The position numbers and the translations under genes are program-made. Below are positions 43,292-52,783 of a stretch of 64,000 bases of DNA, one piece after another (position 1 is the stretch's first letter; every line of letters begins with the position of its first letter). The stretch is from the NCBI RefSeq assembly GCF_001544835.2, contig NZ_FCNX02000006.1:310001-374000 (forward strand). The letters are read 5' to 3'. Origin of the DNA: Caballeronia fortuita (GTDB lineage Bacteria; Pseudomonadota; Gammaproteobacteria; Burkholderiales; Burkholderiaceae). The notes under the pieces were generated by a model, which ran no database searches, was not told the DNA's origin, and saw only the letters and a list, made by a program, of their open reading frames with translations.

Positions 43292-45100
43292 ATGGATCGT
43301 CGCCGCTTTCTCTCCCTGTCCACGTTCTATACCGTCGCAGCCGCTACCGGCACGCTCGCCGCCTGCCATTCCGGCGACGACGACAACGGCAACGGCAACA
43401 ACACCGGCAACGGCGGATCGACGCCGCCGCCAGCGGGCGCATTCGCGTTTCCGCAAGGCGTCGCGAGCGGCGATCCGCGCGATGTCTCCGCCGTGTTCTG
43501 GACCCGCTGCATAGCGAACGCGGGCGCGGCGGCGGCGTCGCCGGTCGCAGTGACCTTGCAGGTGTCCACGCAGCAAGGTTTTTCGACGCTCGTTGCGAGC
43601 GTGCCGCTGAACGCCGTGTCCGATTACGACTTCACCGTGCGCGCGAAAGTCACGGGACTCGCGTCGAAAACGACGTATTTCTATCGATTCATCGCGGGCA
43701 GCGACATCAGCGCGACCGGCACGACGCGCACGGCGGCCGCCGCGAACGAAGCGCTCGCGCAACTGCGTTTCGCGTGGTTCGTGTGCCAGAACTGGAGCGC
43801 GAACCACTGGCAGGCGATGTCGCTGCTCGCCGCGGAAACGGATCTCGACTTCGTCGTGCATCTCGGCGACTACATCTACGAAGCGGGTTTCGCGGCGCAG
43901 CCAGGCACGGTCGAGCCCGCGCATCCGGCCATCACGCTGCCAAGCGGCGGCGCCTACGCGAGCACGCTCGACGACTACCGCACGCTGTATCGCACGTACC
44001 GGAGCGATGCGCGGCTGCAGAACGTGCATGCGCGTTTTCCGGTCATCGCGATCTGGGACGATCACGAATTCTCCGACGACTGCTGGCAGGATCATCAGAC
44101 CTACACGAACACAAACCTTCAGCAGACCGTGCGCCGGCGCAGCGCGAATCAGGCATGGGCGGAATATTTGCCGGTCGACTGGGGGGATGTCTCGTTCGAT
44201 CTGAACAACGCGGCATACGACAACATCCGCATCTATCGCGACTTCCACTTCGGCTCGCTCATACATCTCGTGATGACCGACGAACGGCTTTATCGCGACG
44301 ATCATGTCGTCAGCGAAGCGTCGATCGCGCAGGCGCTCGGGCACGATCCGGTCAATGGCAACGATCTCGTCGGCTCGCGATACTTCGTCCCGCAACCGGT
44401 GCTCGCGCAATTCGAGGCCGCCGACACGCAACGGCTCGGCCGCGCGCCGTCGATTCTCGGCCCCGTGCAGACGCAATGGTGGAAGGACACGTTGAAGGCT
44501 TCCACGTCGATATGGAAAGTGTGGGGCAACGAAGTGATGATGAACCGCATGTGGCTCGATCTTTCGTCGCTCGCGCCCGCGCCCGACAACGTCGTCTTCG
44601 TGCTCGACTGCGACGCGTGGGACGGTTATCCCACGCACAAGGCGGATCTCCTGTCGTTCGTGAAGGCGCAGGGCATCGCGAATCTCGTCGCGATCACGGG
44701 CGATCTGCACGCATTCCAGGCGGGCATCGTGCGCGACGTGCCCGATCCCGCGAAAGGCACGCCGGTGATGATCGATCTGATGTCCGCGGGCATCAGCAGC
44801 CAGCCGTTCTTCGAGGACGTGAAGACATATGCGGCGGGCATGCCGCTCGCCTCGCTGATCAGCTCATCGGCGCTTTTCGACAGCTTCATTCGCCAGAACA
44901 ATCCCGACATGCTCTATGCGGATCACGACGGCATCGGCTATGCAACGGCGACGGTCACGCCGACGCAGTTCATCGCGATCTTCAACAAGGTGAAGTTTCT
45001 CGATGCCGGCGGTGCCGCGCCGTCATCGCCGCTGCAGAAGCGCACGCGTCTCACGATCAACGCGGGCGCGGTGTCCGTCGCTGTCGAGGACAACGTATGA
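43292..45100 (+). CDS. phoD: PhoD-type alkaline phosphatase/phosphodiesterase
   Basis: A 602-residue exported metallophosphatase. The N-terminus RRRFLSLST resembles a twin-arginine signal, and LAAC near residue 25 looks like a lipobox, so the protein may be a Tat-exported lipoprotein. A Gly/Asn/Pro-rich linker follows. The PhoD N-domain (GVASGDPRDVSAVFWTRC) and catalytic region (FVVHLGDYIYEAG, AIWDDHEFSDD, ITGDLHAF) are complete and include the metal-binding Asp and His residues. It probably releases phosphate from phosphodiesters, which agrees with the nearby phosphonate genes. A GGAGG site precedes the ATG. Confidence 0.92.
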   Translation: MDRRRFLSLSTFYTVAAATGTLAACHSGDDDNGNGNNTGNGGSTPPPAGAFAFPQGVASGDPRDVSAVFWTRCIANAGAAAASPVAVTLQVSTQQGFSTLVASVPLNAVSDYDFTVRAKVTGLASKTTYFYRFIAGSDISATGTTRTAAAANEALAQLRFAWFVCQNWSANHWQAMSLLAAETDLDFVVHLGDYIYEAGFAAQPGTVEPAHPAITLPSGGAYASTLDDYRTLYRTYRSDARLQNVHARFPVIAIWDDHEFSDDCWQDHQTYTNTNLQQTVRRRSANQAWAEYLPVDWGDVSFDLNNAAYDNIRIYRDFHFGSLIHLVMTDERLYRDDHVVSEASIAQALGHDPVNGNDLVGSRYFVPQPVLAQFEAADTQRLGRAPSILGPVQTQWWKDTLKASTSIWKVWGNEVMMNRMWLDLSSLAPAPDNVVFVLDCDAWDGYPTHKADLLSFVKAQGIANLVAITGDLHAFQAGIVRDVPDPAKGTPVMIDLMSAGISSQPFFEDVKTYAAGMPLASLISSSALFDSFIRQNNPDMLYADHDGIGYATATVTPTQFIAIFNKVKFLDAGGAAPSSPLQKRTRLTINAGAVSVAVEDNV

Positions 45101-45276
45101 ACGCGCCACGCGCTTCATAGCGCCGCACATCCATCCATTTTTATCCTTGCTTCTGAGGGGATTTCAACGCCGGTTCACGCACGTAGACTGCGTGCACATT
45201 TCAGAAGGTCGGTTGCTGGCAGGCAGTGCAATGAGGCCGATTGAAGTGGCTATGTGAAACCCTCAGGAGCACTATC

Positions 45277-45504
45277 ATGACCGGCAATCTCAAAGGCATC
45301 ATCTTCGTCGTCGCGCTCGCGGGCGCTTCCTATGCGCTCGCGAGCGGCTACGGTCCCGCGCCGCATTATTCTCCGATGGACGGCGCGCCCACGTCGCAGC
45401 AAGGCATGAACATGCAGACCGTCGCCCAGGATGCGCAGCAGGGCAACGACGCGAGCACCGACAAGTCGAAGCAGGACAGTCCGCTCATTCAGGCGCAGGA
45501 TTGA
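45277..45504 (+). CDS. Small exported protein of unknown function
   Basis: A 75-residue protein. Residues 1-22 form a signal peptide or single membrane helix (GIIFVVALAGASYALA). The mature part is Gln/Asp/Ser-rich with no recognised motif. AGGAGC at 45265-45270 supports the ATG at 45277. The 3' end overlaps the convergent AAA ATPase gene by 20 bases. Confidence 0.6.
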   Translation: MTGNLKGIIFVVALAGASYALASGYGPAPHYSPMDGAPTSQQGMNMQTVAQDAQQGNDASTDKSKQDSPLIQAQD

Positions 45505-46333
45505 GCGTGTCCGCATGAGGCCGCGTCCCGCTGGCCTTATCGGCGGGATGCGCGGCGGGATGTGTGGCGGAATGCGCGCCATGTTCGCCGTCGAGCAGCG
45601 TGCGCAACATGCGCCCGGGATTGGCGAGAAACGCGCGCGTCACCTTGAAATGCTCTGTGTCTTCGTATGCGACGCGCTCGATGCCTTCCGCGCTGAACTG
45701 ATAGATCCAGGCATCGGGGTACGCCATCAATATCGGCGAATGCGTGGCGATGATGAACTGCGAGTCGTCGCAAGCAAGGTCGTGGATGCGCGCGAGCGCG
45801 GCGAGCTGGCGTTGCGGCGAGAGCGCGGCCTCGGGTTCGTCGAGCAGATAAAGCCCCTTGCCGCCGAAGCGCTCCATCAGCAGCGTGAGAAACGACTCGC
45901 CATGCGACTGCTCATGCAGCGACTTGCCGCCGTATGACGAGATGATCGGCGGGCCGAAGCCGGGTTCGTCGTCGAGTTGCTCGATTTGCGTCGCCACGTT
46001 GAAGAAGCTCTCCGCGCGCAGAAAGAAGCCGTCGCGCGGACGTTTGAAGCCCTTCGCGATGCGCAGATACTCGTGCAGCGGCGAGTGCGACACGCGCGTG
46101 CCGAAGCGGAAATTTTTCGTGCCGCCCTCCGGATTGAAGCCCATCGATACGGCGATCGCTTCCAGCAACGTCGACTTGCCCGTGCCGTTTTCGCCGACGA
46201 GAAAGGTGACCTTCGGATGCGGTTCGAGCGTATCGAGCGCGCGCACGGCGGGCAGGGAAAACGGATAGGCGTCGAAGGACGGCGTCTTGTCGCGCATGAG
46301 CGTGATGCGGCTGACGTACTGGCTCGAGATCAT
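45485..46333 (-). CDS. AAA-type predicted ATPase
   Basis: A 282-residue ABC-type AAA ATPase of the COG3910-like predicted ATPase group. Walker A is VGENGTGKSTLLEA (about 46-59), and Walker B with the switch is LYLLDEPEAALSPQRQL; IIATHSPILMAYP is a D-loop/His-like motif. No nuclease or partner domain is fused, and no defence genes are adjacent, so the role is unknown. The open frame extends upstream to 47116 over the MFS gene, but only sequence after the ATG at 46333 resembles the family. Confidence 0.82.
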   Translation of the reverse strand: MISSQYVSRITLMRDKTPSFDAYPFSLPAVRALDTLEPHPKVTFLVGENGTGKSTLLEAIAVSMGFNPEGGTKNFRFGTRVSHSPLHEYLRIAKGFKRPRDGFFLRAESFFNVATQIEQLDDEPGFGPPIISSYGGKSLHEQSHGESFLTLLMERFGGKGLYLLDEPEAALSPQRQLAALARIHDLACDDSQFIIATHSPILMAYPDAWIYQFSAEGIERVAYEDTEHFKVTRAFLANPGRMLRTLLDGEHGAHSATHPAAHPADKASGTRPHADTLNPAPE

Positions 46334-46365
46334 CGCGGCGCGGTCAGTGAACCCTCGGCGAAACG

Positions 46366-47883
46366 TCAGTGGAACGCCTGATTCGCGGCGTTTTTCGCGT
46401 CGCTCGCGCCGACTGCCGCGACCGTTTCCTTCGCGCGGCCGATTTCGATCTTCGGCATGAACAGCATCGCGACGACGGTGCCGAGCGCGATCACGAACAT
46501 CGCCGTAAACGTGAGGTGCAGCGAATGATGCAGCACGAGGCGAATCTCGTTGTTCATCGAAAAATCGCCGGGCACGGTGGACAGCAGTTGCTTCAACTGG
46601 TCCGCATGCACGGGCGGCAGGCCGTCCGTGTGCGTGAGGCCGTAGTTCTGCACCGCGCCGAACACGGCGGCGCCGAGCGTGTTGCCGAGATTGCGCGAGA
46701 ACAGGTTCGACGCAGTCGCGCTGCCGCGTTCGAGCGGCTGCACGATCTCCTGAATCAGGATGAGGCACGACACGCTCGTGATACCCATGCCGAAGCCCAG
46801 CACCGCCGAGCCGATGCCCGCCCAGACCGGACTCGATTGCGGACCGAGCAGCACGAACGGCAACGCGCCGAGCGGAATGAACACCGGTCCGATCATCAAC
46901 AGACGCCTGAGACCGATGCGGCTGAACGAGCGCGACGTGAAGGTCGCGCCGCTCGGCCAGCCGATCATCATCATCGTGAGCGCGAGGCCCGCTTCGACCG
47001 GCGTGCGATGCATCACGCCCTGCACGTACATCGGCAGGAAGGTGGTGAGGCCCATCATCGCCATGCCGGCGAGAAGGGTCGCGACGTTGCTCGCCGCGAT
47101 CGGCCGATGCGACCACAGCGCGAACGAGATCATCGGATCGCTCGCGCGCCGTTCCTGCACGACGAAGCCCACGATCGAGAGCACGAACACGGCGATCTCC
47201 ACGCCGACGCGCATGTTGCTCGCGTGGCCGGCGTCGGTGAGCGCCATCATCAGCGCGGCGACGGCGGCGGTGAAAAAGAACGCGCCCGCGAGATCGATCG
47301 CCGGGCGGTCATGGCGCTTCTCCTCGTGCAGGAAGAGCATGAAGAGCAGTGCGGCCAGAATGCCGATCGGCACGTTGATCCAGAAGATCCATGCCCACGA
47401 GAACTGGCGGATCAGCAGGCCGCCGACCATCGGCCCGAGCACCGCGGACACCGCCCACACGCTCGCGAGATAGCCCTGCACCTTGCCGCGTTCGCGCGCC
47501 GGATAGAGATCGCCGACGACCGTCAGCGCGACCGGCAGGATCGCGCCCGCGCCGACGCCCTGAATCAGCCGGAAGACGATCATCGCGGGCATCGACCATG
47601 CGAAGCCGGCGAGCACCGAGCCGACCAGGAAGATCGCGATGCCCGCGAGAATCGCCGGCTTGCGGCCGTACAGGTCCGCGAGCTTGCCGAACACGACCGT
47701 GAGCGCGGTCTGCGTGAGCAGGAACGACGAGAACACCCAGCTATAGAGATTGAGGCCGCCGAGCTGCGTGGCGATTTGCGGCATCGCGGTGGAAACGATG
47801 GTGGCCTCGATCGCGACCATGGCCATCGATGCCATCACCGCGGCAATGACGAGGGGACGTGCGGTTTGTCTGTTCTGTGACAT
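46366..47883 (-). CDS. DHA2-family MFS drug efflux transporter
   Basis: A 505-residue inner-membrane protein with 14 predicted helices, as in the EmrB/QacA (DHA2) family. The first helix has MVAIEATIVSTAMPQIATQLG, given here as EATIVSTAMPQIATQ, and the motif GKLADLYGRKPAI is the cytoplasmic loop 2-3 signature; motif C appears as GPMVGGLLIRQFSW. It likely exports drugs or other hydrophobic compounds. No adaptor (EmrA-like) gene is beside it. The AAA ATPase gene follows 32 bases downstream on the same strand. Confidence 0.91.
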   Translation of the reverse strand: MSQNRQTARPLVIAAVMASMAMVAIEATIVSTAMPQIATQLGGLNLYSWVFSSFLLTQTALTVVFGKLADLYGRKPAILAGIAIFLVGSVLAGFAWSMPAMIVFRLIQGVGAGAILPVALTVVGDLYPARERGKVQGYLASVWAVSAVLGPMVGGLLIRQFSWAWIFWINVPIGILAALLFMLFLHEEKRHDRPAIDLAGAFFFTAAVAALMMALTDAGHASNMRVGVEIAVFVLSIVGFVVQERRASDPMISFALWSHRPIAASNVATLLAGMAMMGLTTFLPMYVQGVMHRTPVEAGLALTMMMIGWPSGATFTSRSFSRIGLRRLLMIGPVFIPLGALPFVLLGPQSSPVWAGIGSAVLGFGMGITSVSCLILIQEIVQPLERGSATASNLFSRNLGNTLGAAVFGAVQNYGLTHTDGLPPVHADQLKQLLSTVPGDFSMNNEIRLVLHHSLHLTFTAMFVIALGTVVAMLFMPKIEIGRAKETVAAVGASDAKNAANQAFH

Positions 47884-48355
47884 GCGGATTGGATAGGCCT
47901 ATTGCCCGCCGCGCGAGCCCCGCAAGAGGCGAGCGGACAGGCCATGCCCGAAAGATGGAGATGCGGCGGCGACGCTCGAGGCTTGCGGATTCCTTGCAGC
48001 CGAAGCAATGTCGCCGATGAAAAAGCGCCGGATGCAATGTTATCCCGCCGCGCGGATCGCTGCTCGATGCCGCCGCCCGGTGTATTGATTCAACGCGCTC
48101 ATTCAACGCTAATTGTTCGCGCCTACGCTTCTTTACGTGGACGGGCAGCATGCTTACGCGAGCAATCCGGCGGCCCGCTTCACACATCTCCTCAGCCTTG
48201 GCGCCGGCCGTGAACGGACCGGCGCCTTTTTTTCTCCCGCGCTTCGCGCATCTTTCACGCTCATGCCGTCTTTCAGACCGAACGCCCCGGGAATGTCGCC
48301 TAAAATCGAACGGGCCGGCGCATCGCGCCGTCCCTTTCCGGAGCGGCGGACCCGA
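47884..48355. other. 472-bp intergenic region with a possible small RNA
   Basis: No supported protein gene. It holds the divergent MFS promoter, a TTGATT/TAATTG pair near 48085-48115 (19-base spacer), and an intrinsic terminator at 48200-48233 on the plus strand without any gene before it. A transcript of about 110-150 bases between them would be a small RNA, or the leader of the kinase gene at 48356. Confidence 0.4.
48200..48233 (+). terminator. Orphan intrinsic terminator
   Basis: GGCGCCGG (48200-48207) and CCGGCGCC (48219-48226) form a perfect 8-bp stem, extended by an inner CCGT/ACGG pairing, and are followed by T7. It is the best intrinsic terminator of the window but follows no coding gene. 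Confidence 0.88.
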
Positions 48356-49705
48356 ATGATCAAATCACTGAAGAATCAGCTGGTGCTCGCGCTCGGGCTG
48401 CTCGTCAGCGTGATCGGCGTGGTGCAGGGCGTGAGTTCGTATCAGTTGAGCAAGACCGGCATGAACGCGCTGCTCGACATGCGCCTCGAACAAGTGGCCG
48501 CGCGCCTGCGCGACGGCCTGGCCGAAAGCCTGCCGAAAAATCCGGCGCGCGGCACGCAGGACGAACGCGATGTCGTCGCCGTCGTATGGAAACCGGGGCA
48601 GGACGTGCCGTTCCGCACGACCGAGCCGTCGCTGCATTTCCCGCGTGACGCGCAGCCGGGTTTCTCGGGCGCCGTCGTCAACGGCGAGCAATGGCGCATC
48701 TTCACGCGCCAGGAGCCGACGATGACCATTCAGGTCGCGCAACGCTCGTCGATACGCCGCGAAATCACGCAGGAAGCCGCGACGCAGACGCTCTGGCCGA
48801 TCGCCGTGCTGCTGCCGCTCGTGTGGATCGCGGTCGCGCTCGTCGTGCGGCGCTCGCTGCGTCAGTTGAACGAGCTCGGCGCGGAAGTGCAGGGCATCGA
48901 CATGGGTCATCTGCAGCCGCTGCCGACCGTCGGCGTGCCCACGGAAATCGCGCCCTTCATCCATTCGATCAACACGATGATCGAGCGCCTCGCGACATCG
49001 ATCGAAAAGGAGCGCAAGTTCATCGCCGATGCCGCGCACGAATTGCGCACGCCGCTCACCGCACTCCAGCTTCAGGCCGACAACCTCGCGCCGCACATCT
49101 ATCCCGGCAATCAGGAGCGCTTCCAGGAGTTGCGCCAAGGCATCGCGCGCAGCGGCAAGCTGATCGCGCAGCTTCTGCGGCTCGCGCGCGCCGATGCGCC
49201 GGTGAACGGCGCGCCGCTCGCGCGCGTCGATCTGTCGGACGTGGTGACGGGCGCCGTCGCCGACGTGCTGCCGATCGCGCTCGCACGCGGCATGGATATC
49301 GGCGCGGAGAAAATGGTGACCGCGCACGTGCGCGCGGTGGAAACCGACATCGGCATGGCGGTGAAGAATCTCGTGTCGAACGCGGTGCGTTATACGCCCG
49401 ATGGCGGCACGATCGATCTCTATATGCGACGCGACGGCGACATGGTCTGGGTCGACGTGATCGACGACGGACCGGGCATCGACGAAACATTGCTGCCGCG
49501 CGTGTTCGACCGCTTCTTCCGCGCCAATCCGGACGTGGAGGGCAGCGGCCTCGGCTTGTCGATCGTGAAGGCAATCGCCGCGCGCTACGGCGGCGACGTG
49601 ACGCTGAAAAATCGCAGCGACGGTAAATCGGGCATCGTTGCGTCGATCGGCTTTCCCGTCGAGGAAGTGACGCAGAACACACCGGCGGCCGCGTTGAATC
49701 TTTAG
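48356..49705 (+). CDS. Two-component sensor histidine kinase
   Basis: A 449-residue inner-membrane kinase. One transmembrane helix at about 8-30, a periplasmic domain to about 140, and a second helix (LWPIAVLLPLVWIAVALVV) lead to a HAMP-like linker, the HisKA box FIADAAHELRTPLTALQLQ with the phospho-His, and a HATPase domain (NLVSNAVRYTPDGG, DDGPGID, GSGLGLSIVKAIA). The layout fits the QseC/TctE type. Its partner is the OmpR-type regulator 175 bases downstream; the kinase-first order is less common. Confidence 0.92.
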   Translation: MIKSLKNQLVLALGLLVSVIGVVQGVSSYQLSKTGMNALLDMRLEQVAARLRDGLAESLPKNPARGTQDERDVVAVVWKPGQDVPFRTTEPSLHFPRDAQPGFSGAVVNGEQWRIFTRQEPTMTIQVAQRSSIRREITQEAATQTLWPIAVLLPLVWIAVALVVRRSLRQLNELGAEVQGIDMGHLQPLPTVGVPTEIAPFIHSINTMIERLATSIEKERKFIADAAHELRTPLTALQLQADNLAPHIYPGNQERFQELRQGIARSGKLIAQLLRLARADAPVNGAPLARVDLSDVVTGAVADVLPIALARGMDIGAEKMVTAHVRAVETDIGMAVKNLVSNAVRYTPDGGTIDLYMRRDGDMVWVDVIDDGPGIDETLLPRVFDRFFRANPDVEGSGLGLSIVKAIAARYGGDVTLKNRSDGKSGIVASIGFPVEEVTQNTPAAALNL

Positions 49706-49880
49706 CTATTTGCGCGCGATTCGACGACGATTACAATGCATTCGCTGCGTGGCGCGAAGCGATCTTCGCCGGTCGGTACAAGAGGCAGAAAGAAGCAAAA
49801 AGACCGGTCGTGCAGTTCGGATCCTTCGGCCGCATTCCGGGCGCGTGGCGCGCGCCATTCTCGCGGGACGCGGGTGGAAT

Positions 49881-50564
49881 ATGCGAATTCTCCTGATCGA
49901 AGACGACGTGCAGATCGGCACGAGTCTCATGCGTGCGCTCAAGGATGCCGATTACGCCGTCGACTGGGTGCGCGACGGCAACGCGGGCCGCGAGGCGATC
50001 CACGCCGCCGAGTACACCGTCGTGCTGCTGGATCTCGGCTTGCCGGGCATGACCGGCATCGAACTCCTGCGACAGGCGCGCACGGCCGGCAACGCGACGC
50101 CGGTGCTGATCCTCACCGCGCGCGACGATCTCGACACACGCGTGCAGGGTCTCGATCTCGGCGCCGATGACTATCTGCTCAAACCCTTCGACATGCCCGA
50201 ACTGCTCGCACGCATCCGCGCGGTGCTGCGGCGCAAGGCGGGCTACGCGGTCTCGCGTCTCGGCGACGATTCCCTAAGCCTCAATCTCGATCAGCGCACG
50301 CTCACGTGCGGCGAGAATTCGGGCGTGCTGTCCGCGCGCGAATTCGCGTTGATGCACGCGCTGCTCGAACGTCCCGGCACGATCTTCTCGCGCGATCAGC
50401 TCGAAGACCGGCTCTACGGCTGGGGCAAGGAAGTGGAGAGCAACGCCGTCGACGTGCTGATCCATTCGGTGCGCAAGAAATTCGGCGCGGGCGTGATCCG
50501 CAACGTGCGAGGACTTGGCTGGACGGTGATGCTCGGTCAGGCGGGCCGCGAGGATGCGAAGTAG
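49881..50564 (+). CDS. OmpR-family response regulator
   Basis: A 227-residue regulator. The receiver has EDD near residue 8, the phospho-Asp in VLLDLGLPGMTG (about D51), and Lys in LLKPFDMPEL; the C-terminal domain is a winged helix (FSRDQLEDRLYGWGKEVESN). It resembles the QseB/PmrA subgroup. The ATG at 49881 begins the conserved MRILLIEDD; the longer frame from 49710 has Arg-rich unrelated sequence. It should be activated by the kinase at 48356-49705. Confidence 0.93.
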   Translation: MRILLIEDDVQIGTSLMRALKDADYAVDWVRDGNAGREAIHAAEYTVVLLDLGLPGMTGIELLRQARTAGNATPVLILTARDDLDTRVQGLDLGADDYLLKPFDMPELLARIRAVLRRKAGYAVSRLGDDSLSLNLDQRTLTCGENSGVLSAREFALMHALLERPGTIFSRDQLEDRLYGWGKEVESNAVDVLIHSVRKKFGAGVIRNVRGLGWTVMLGQAGREDAK

Positions 50565-50585
50565 CGCGCGCATCGGCGTCGCGGC

Positions 50586-50780
50586 TCAGCCGATGTCGTT
50601 CCGGCGTCCGAGCGCGCCGCAAAAATACATGCTGTACGCGTGATCCTGCGTTTCGATCTGGCGCATGCGCCGTTCAAGATCGGCGAGATCGTTCGACGAC
50701 GCAAGATAAGCGTCGCGCGCTTCGTGCGCGGTGCGGATCGAAAAGAGATGGTCGATGGAATGAGAAAGACGTTCAAACAT
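50586..50780 (-). CDS. DUF3563 small protein
   Basis: A 64-residue soluble protein of DUF3563. The diagnostic run is EARDAYLASSNDLADLERRM. The family is widespread in Burkholderiaceae, and no function is established to my knowledge. GGAGCAC is placed well before the ATG at 50780; the longer frame to 50921 has no family sequence. It is convergent with the response regulator gene and 21 bases from it. Confidence 0.88.
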   Translation of the reverse strand: MFERLSHSIDHLFSIRTAHEARDAYLASSNDLADLERRMRQIETQDHAYSMYFCGALGRRNDIG

Positions 50781-51052
50781 GATGTGCTCCCGTCGTCGAA
50801 AGAAGGCTGCTGAATCGGTCAGTCGATCCAGTCGATGAGGCCGACGAAAGCAGGTTAAGCCGCATGAATTAGATGCGAATGAGCCGGCCGGCGCGCACGA
50901 CGTGCGCTTCGCATGACCCAAGCGTTCGCCAACGCACCGTCAGGGAAAGCGCGCCGGAGGGAGGCAGTGCCGCGTCGCACCATCCCGTGCTATCGTGTTT
51001 CACAGGGATTCCACACGGAAGCATTCGTCGATCGTCTCTCGTGAAGGCCGCC

Positions 51053-51418
51053 ATGAACGATGTGTCTCGTACCCTCAGTGCCCGCGACCGCGTCGAGTTG
51101 CTTTGCTGGCTCACGTGCGGGAGTCTCGGCGCGTTCTATCTGAACGGCGACTGGCCCGCGCCCTCGTTTCACGTGCAGGCGGCGCACAAGTGGCTCGACC
51201 GGCATCAGCGGTTCGCGGACTGGCTCACGGTCGCGAAACTCGCTGCCATCGCGCGCGAAATCGCCACGCAACATTGCGCGATGCTCGAAGCGGACTGGGC
51301 GCGCGACGCCGTCGAGGAAATCCTCGATAGCGAAGACCTCAACTATCAATCGGATGTCGTGCGGCAGGTTTTCGACGATTGCCGCCGCGCGCTCGCGGAA
51401 AAGCGCACGCCGGAATGA
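51053..51418 (+). CDS. Hypothetical protein
   Basis: A 121-residue protein with no signal peptide or membrane helix that I can support. It is acidic and rich in Ala, Asp, Leu and Trp, with predicted alpha helices (LTVAKLAAIAREIATQH; YQSDVVRQVFDDCRRAL). I recognise no family. The ATG at 51053 is preceded by GTGAAGG, a modest ribosome-binding site. It ends 28 bases before the SOS box of dinB. Confidence 0.6.
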   Translation: MNDVSRTLSARDRVELLCWLTCGSLGAFYLNGDWPAPSFHVQAAHKWLDRHQRFADWLTVAKLAAIAREIATQHCAMLEADWARDAVEEILDSEDLNYQSDVVRQVFDDCRRALAEKRTPE

Positions 51419-51445
51419 ATCGCTGGGCGGACACTGGCGCGAATT

Positions 51446-51463
51446 ACTGTATGGATGTACAGT
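51446..51463. promoter_or_regulatory. LexA (SOS) box upstream of dinB
   Basis: ACTGTATGGATGTACAGT matches the LexA consensus CTGT-N8-ACAG exactly and ends 27 bases before the dinB start. It indicates DNA-damage induction of the polymerase. Confidence 0.92.
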
Positions 51464-51490
51464 AGGCCATTTTCAGTTCTCCTCGCCGCG

Positions 51491-52669
51491 ATGGACGCGC
51501 CGTCTCACGCACCCGCACCGCGCCGCATCGCGCATCTCGACATGGATGCGTTCTTCGCGTCGGTCGAACTTCTCCGATATCCCGAACTACGCGGCATGCC
51601 GGTCGTCGTCGGCGGCGGCCGCGACGCCATGCCGGAAACGCTGCCCGACGGCACGCGGCGCTTTCGCCGCCTGCGCGATTACGCGGGACGCGGCGTCGTG
51701 ACCACGTCCACCTATGAGGCGCGGAAGTTCGGTGTGTTCTCCGCAATGGGCATGATGAAAGCCGCGCTGCTCGCGCCCGACGCGATTCTTCTGCCGACCG
51801 ATTTCGAGTCGTATCGCCATTACTCCCGGCTGTTCAAGGCGGCGGTCGCGGCGTTCACGTCGCAGATCGAGAACCGCGGCATCGACGAGATTTATATCGA
51901 CGTCAGCGATCTGCCCGGCACATCCACCGAGATCGGCCAGCGCATGAAAGACGCCGTGCACGATGCGACCGGGCTCACGTGCTCCATTTGCATCGCGCCG
52001 AACAAGCTGCTTGCGAAGATCGGCTCGGAACTCGACAAGCCCGATGGCCTGACCATCCTCACGATGGACGACCTGCACACGCGCATCTGGCCGCTCGCCG
52101 CGCGCAAGGTGAACGGCATCGGGCCGAAGGCGAACGAGCGGCTCGCGGCGCTCGGCATCGTGACCGTGGGCGATATCGCCGCCGCCGATCCCGGTTTCCT
52201 GCAAACGCATTTCGGTCATACGTATGCCGCGTGGCTCGCCCGCATCGCGCAGGGACAGGACGAGCGGCCGGTCGTGGTGAGTTCCACGCCCAAGTCGATG
52301 AGCCGCGAGACGACCTTCGAGCGCGACTTTCATCCGAAGCAGGATCGCGCGACGCTCTCCGCCGAGTTCACGCGGCTGTGCGCGCGTGTCGCCGAAGACT
52401 TGCAGCGCAAGGGCTATGTCGGGCGCACGGTCGGCATCAAGCTGCGCTTCGACGATTTCCGCACCGTGACGCGCGACCTGACCGTGCCCGTCGCGACCGC
52501 CGATCCCATCGAGATCCGCCGCGCTGCGACCGAATGCCTGAAGCGCATCGTGCTCGACCGGCGCATCCGGCTGCTCGGCGTGCGCGTCAGTGCGCTCGCG
52601 GGACGCGACGAAAGCGGCATCGTCGAGCCGGTTCAGGTGGAATTGCCGTTCGATATCGCCGGGGAATGA
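51491..52669 (+). CDS. dinB: DNA polymerase IV (Y family)
   Basis: A 392-residue translesion DNA polymerase. Catalytic motifs are AHLDMDAFFASVE at the N-terminus and GIDEIYIDVSDL in the palm (Asp/Glu residues that bind Mg), with the thumb helix-hairpin-helix VNGIGPKANERLAALGI, and a little-finger domain at the C-terminus (VGRTVGIKLRFDDF). I chose the ATG at 51491; an in-frame ATG at 51455 is inside the LexA box and would have no promoter space. The SOS box at 51446-51463 predicts LexA control. Confidence 0.96.
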   Translation: MDAPSHAPAPRRIAHLDMDAFFASVELLRYPELRGMPVVVGGGRDAMPETLPDGTRRFRRLRDYAGRGVVTTSTYEARKFGVFSAMGMMKAALLAPDAILLPTDFESYRHYSRLFKAAVAAFTSQIENRGIDEIYIDVSDLPGTSTEIGQRMKDAVHDATGLTCSICIAPNKLLAKIGSELDKPDGLTILTMDDLHTRIWPLAARKVNGIGPKANERLAALGIVTVGDIAAADPGFLQTHFGHTYAAWLARIAQGQDERPVVVSSTPKSMSRETTFERDFHPKQDRATLSAEFTRLCARVAEDLQRKGYVGRTVGIKLRFDDFRTVTRDLTVPVATADPIEIRRAATECLKRIVLDRRIRLLGVRVSALAGRDESGIVEPVQVELPFDIAGE

Positions 52670-52783
52670 CGCGCGCCTTATTTCCATAGGCGCATAACGT
52701 AATCGCAGATGCTTCGTTGCAGCGCGCCGCACCGCGCGCTAGATTGTTCGCTTCCCCTGGTTACCGATTCCCATAAAGTCGAC

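Noticed and set aside
46369-47880. A 503-residue plus-strand open frame over the DHA2 transporter
   Set aside because: His/Arg/Glu-rich antisense shadow; the minus-strand frame shows a 14-helix transporter.
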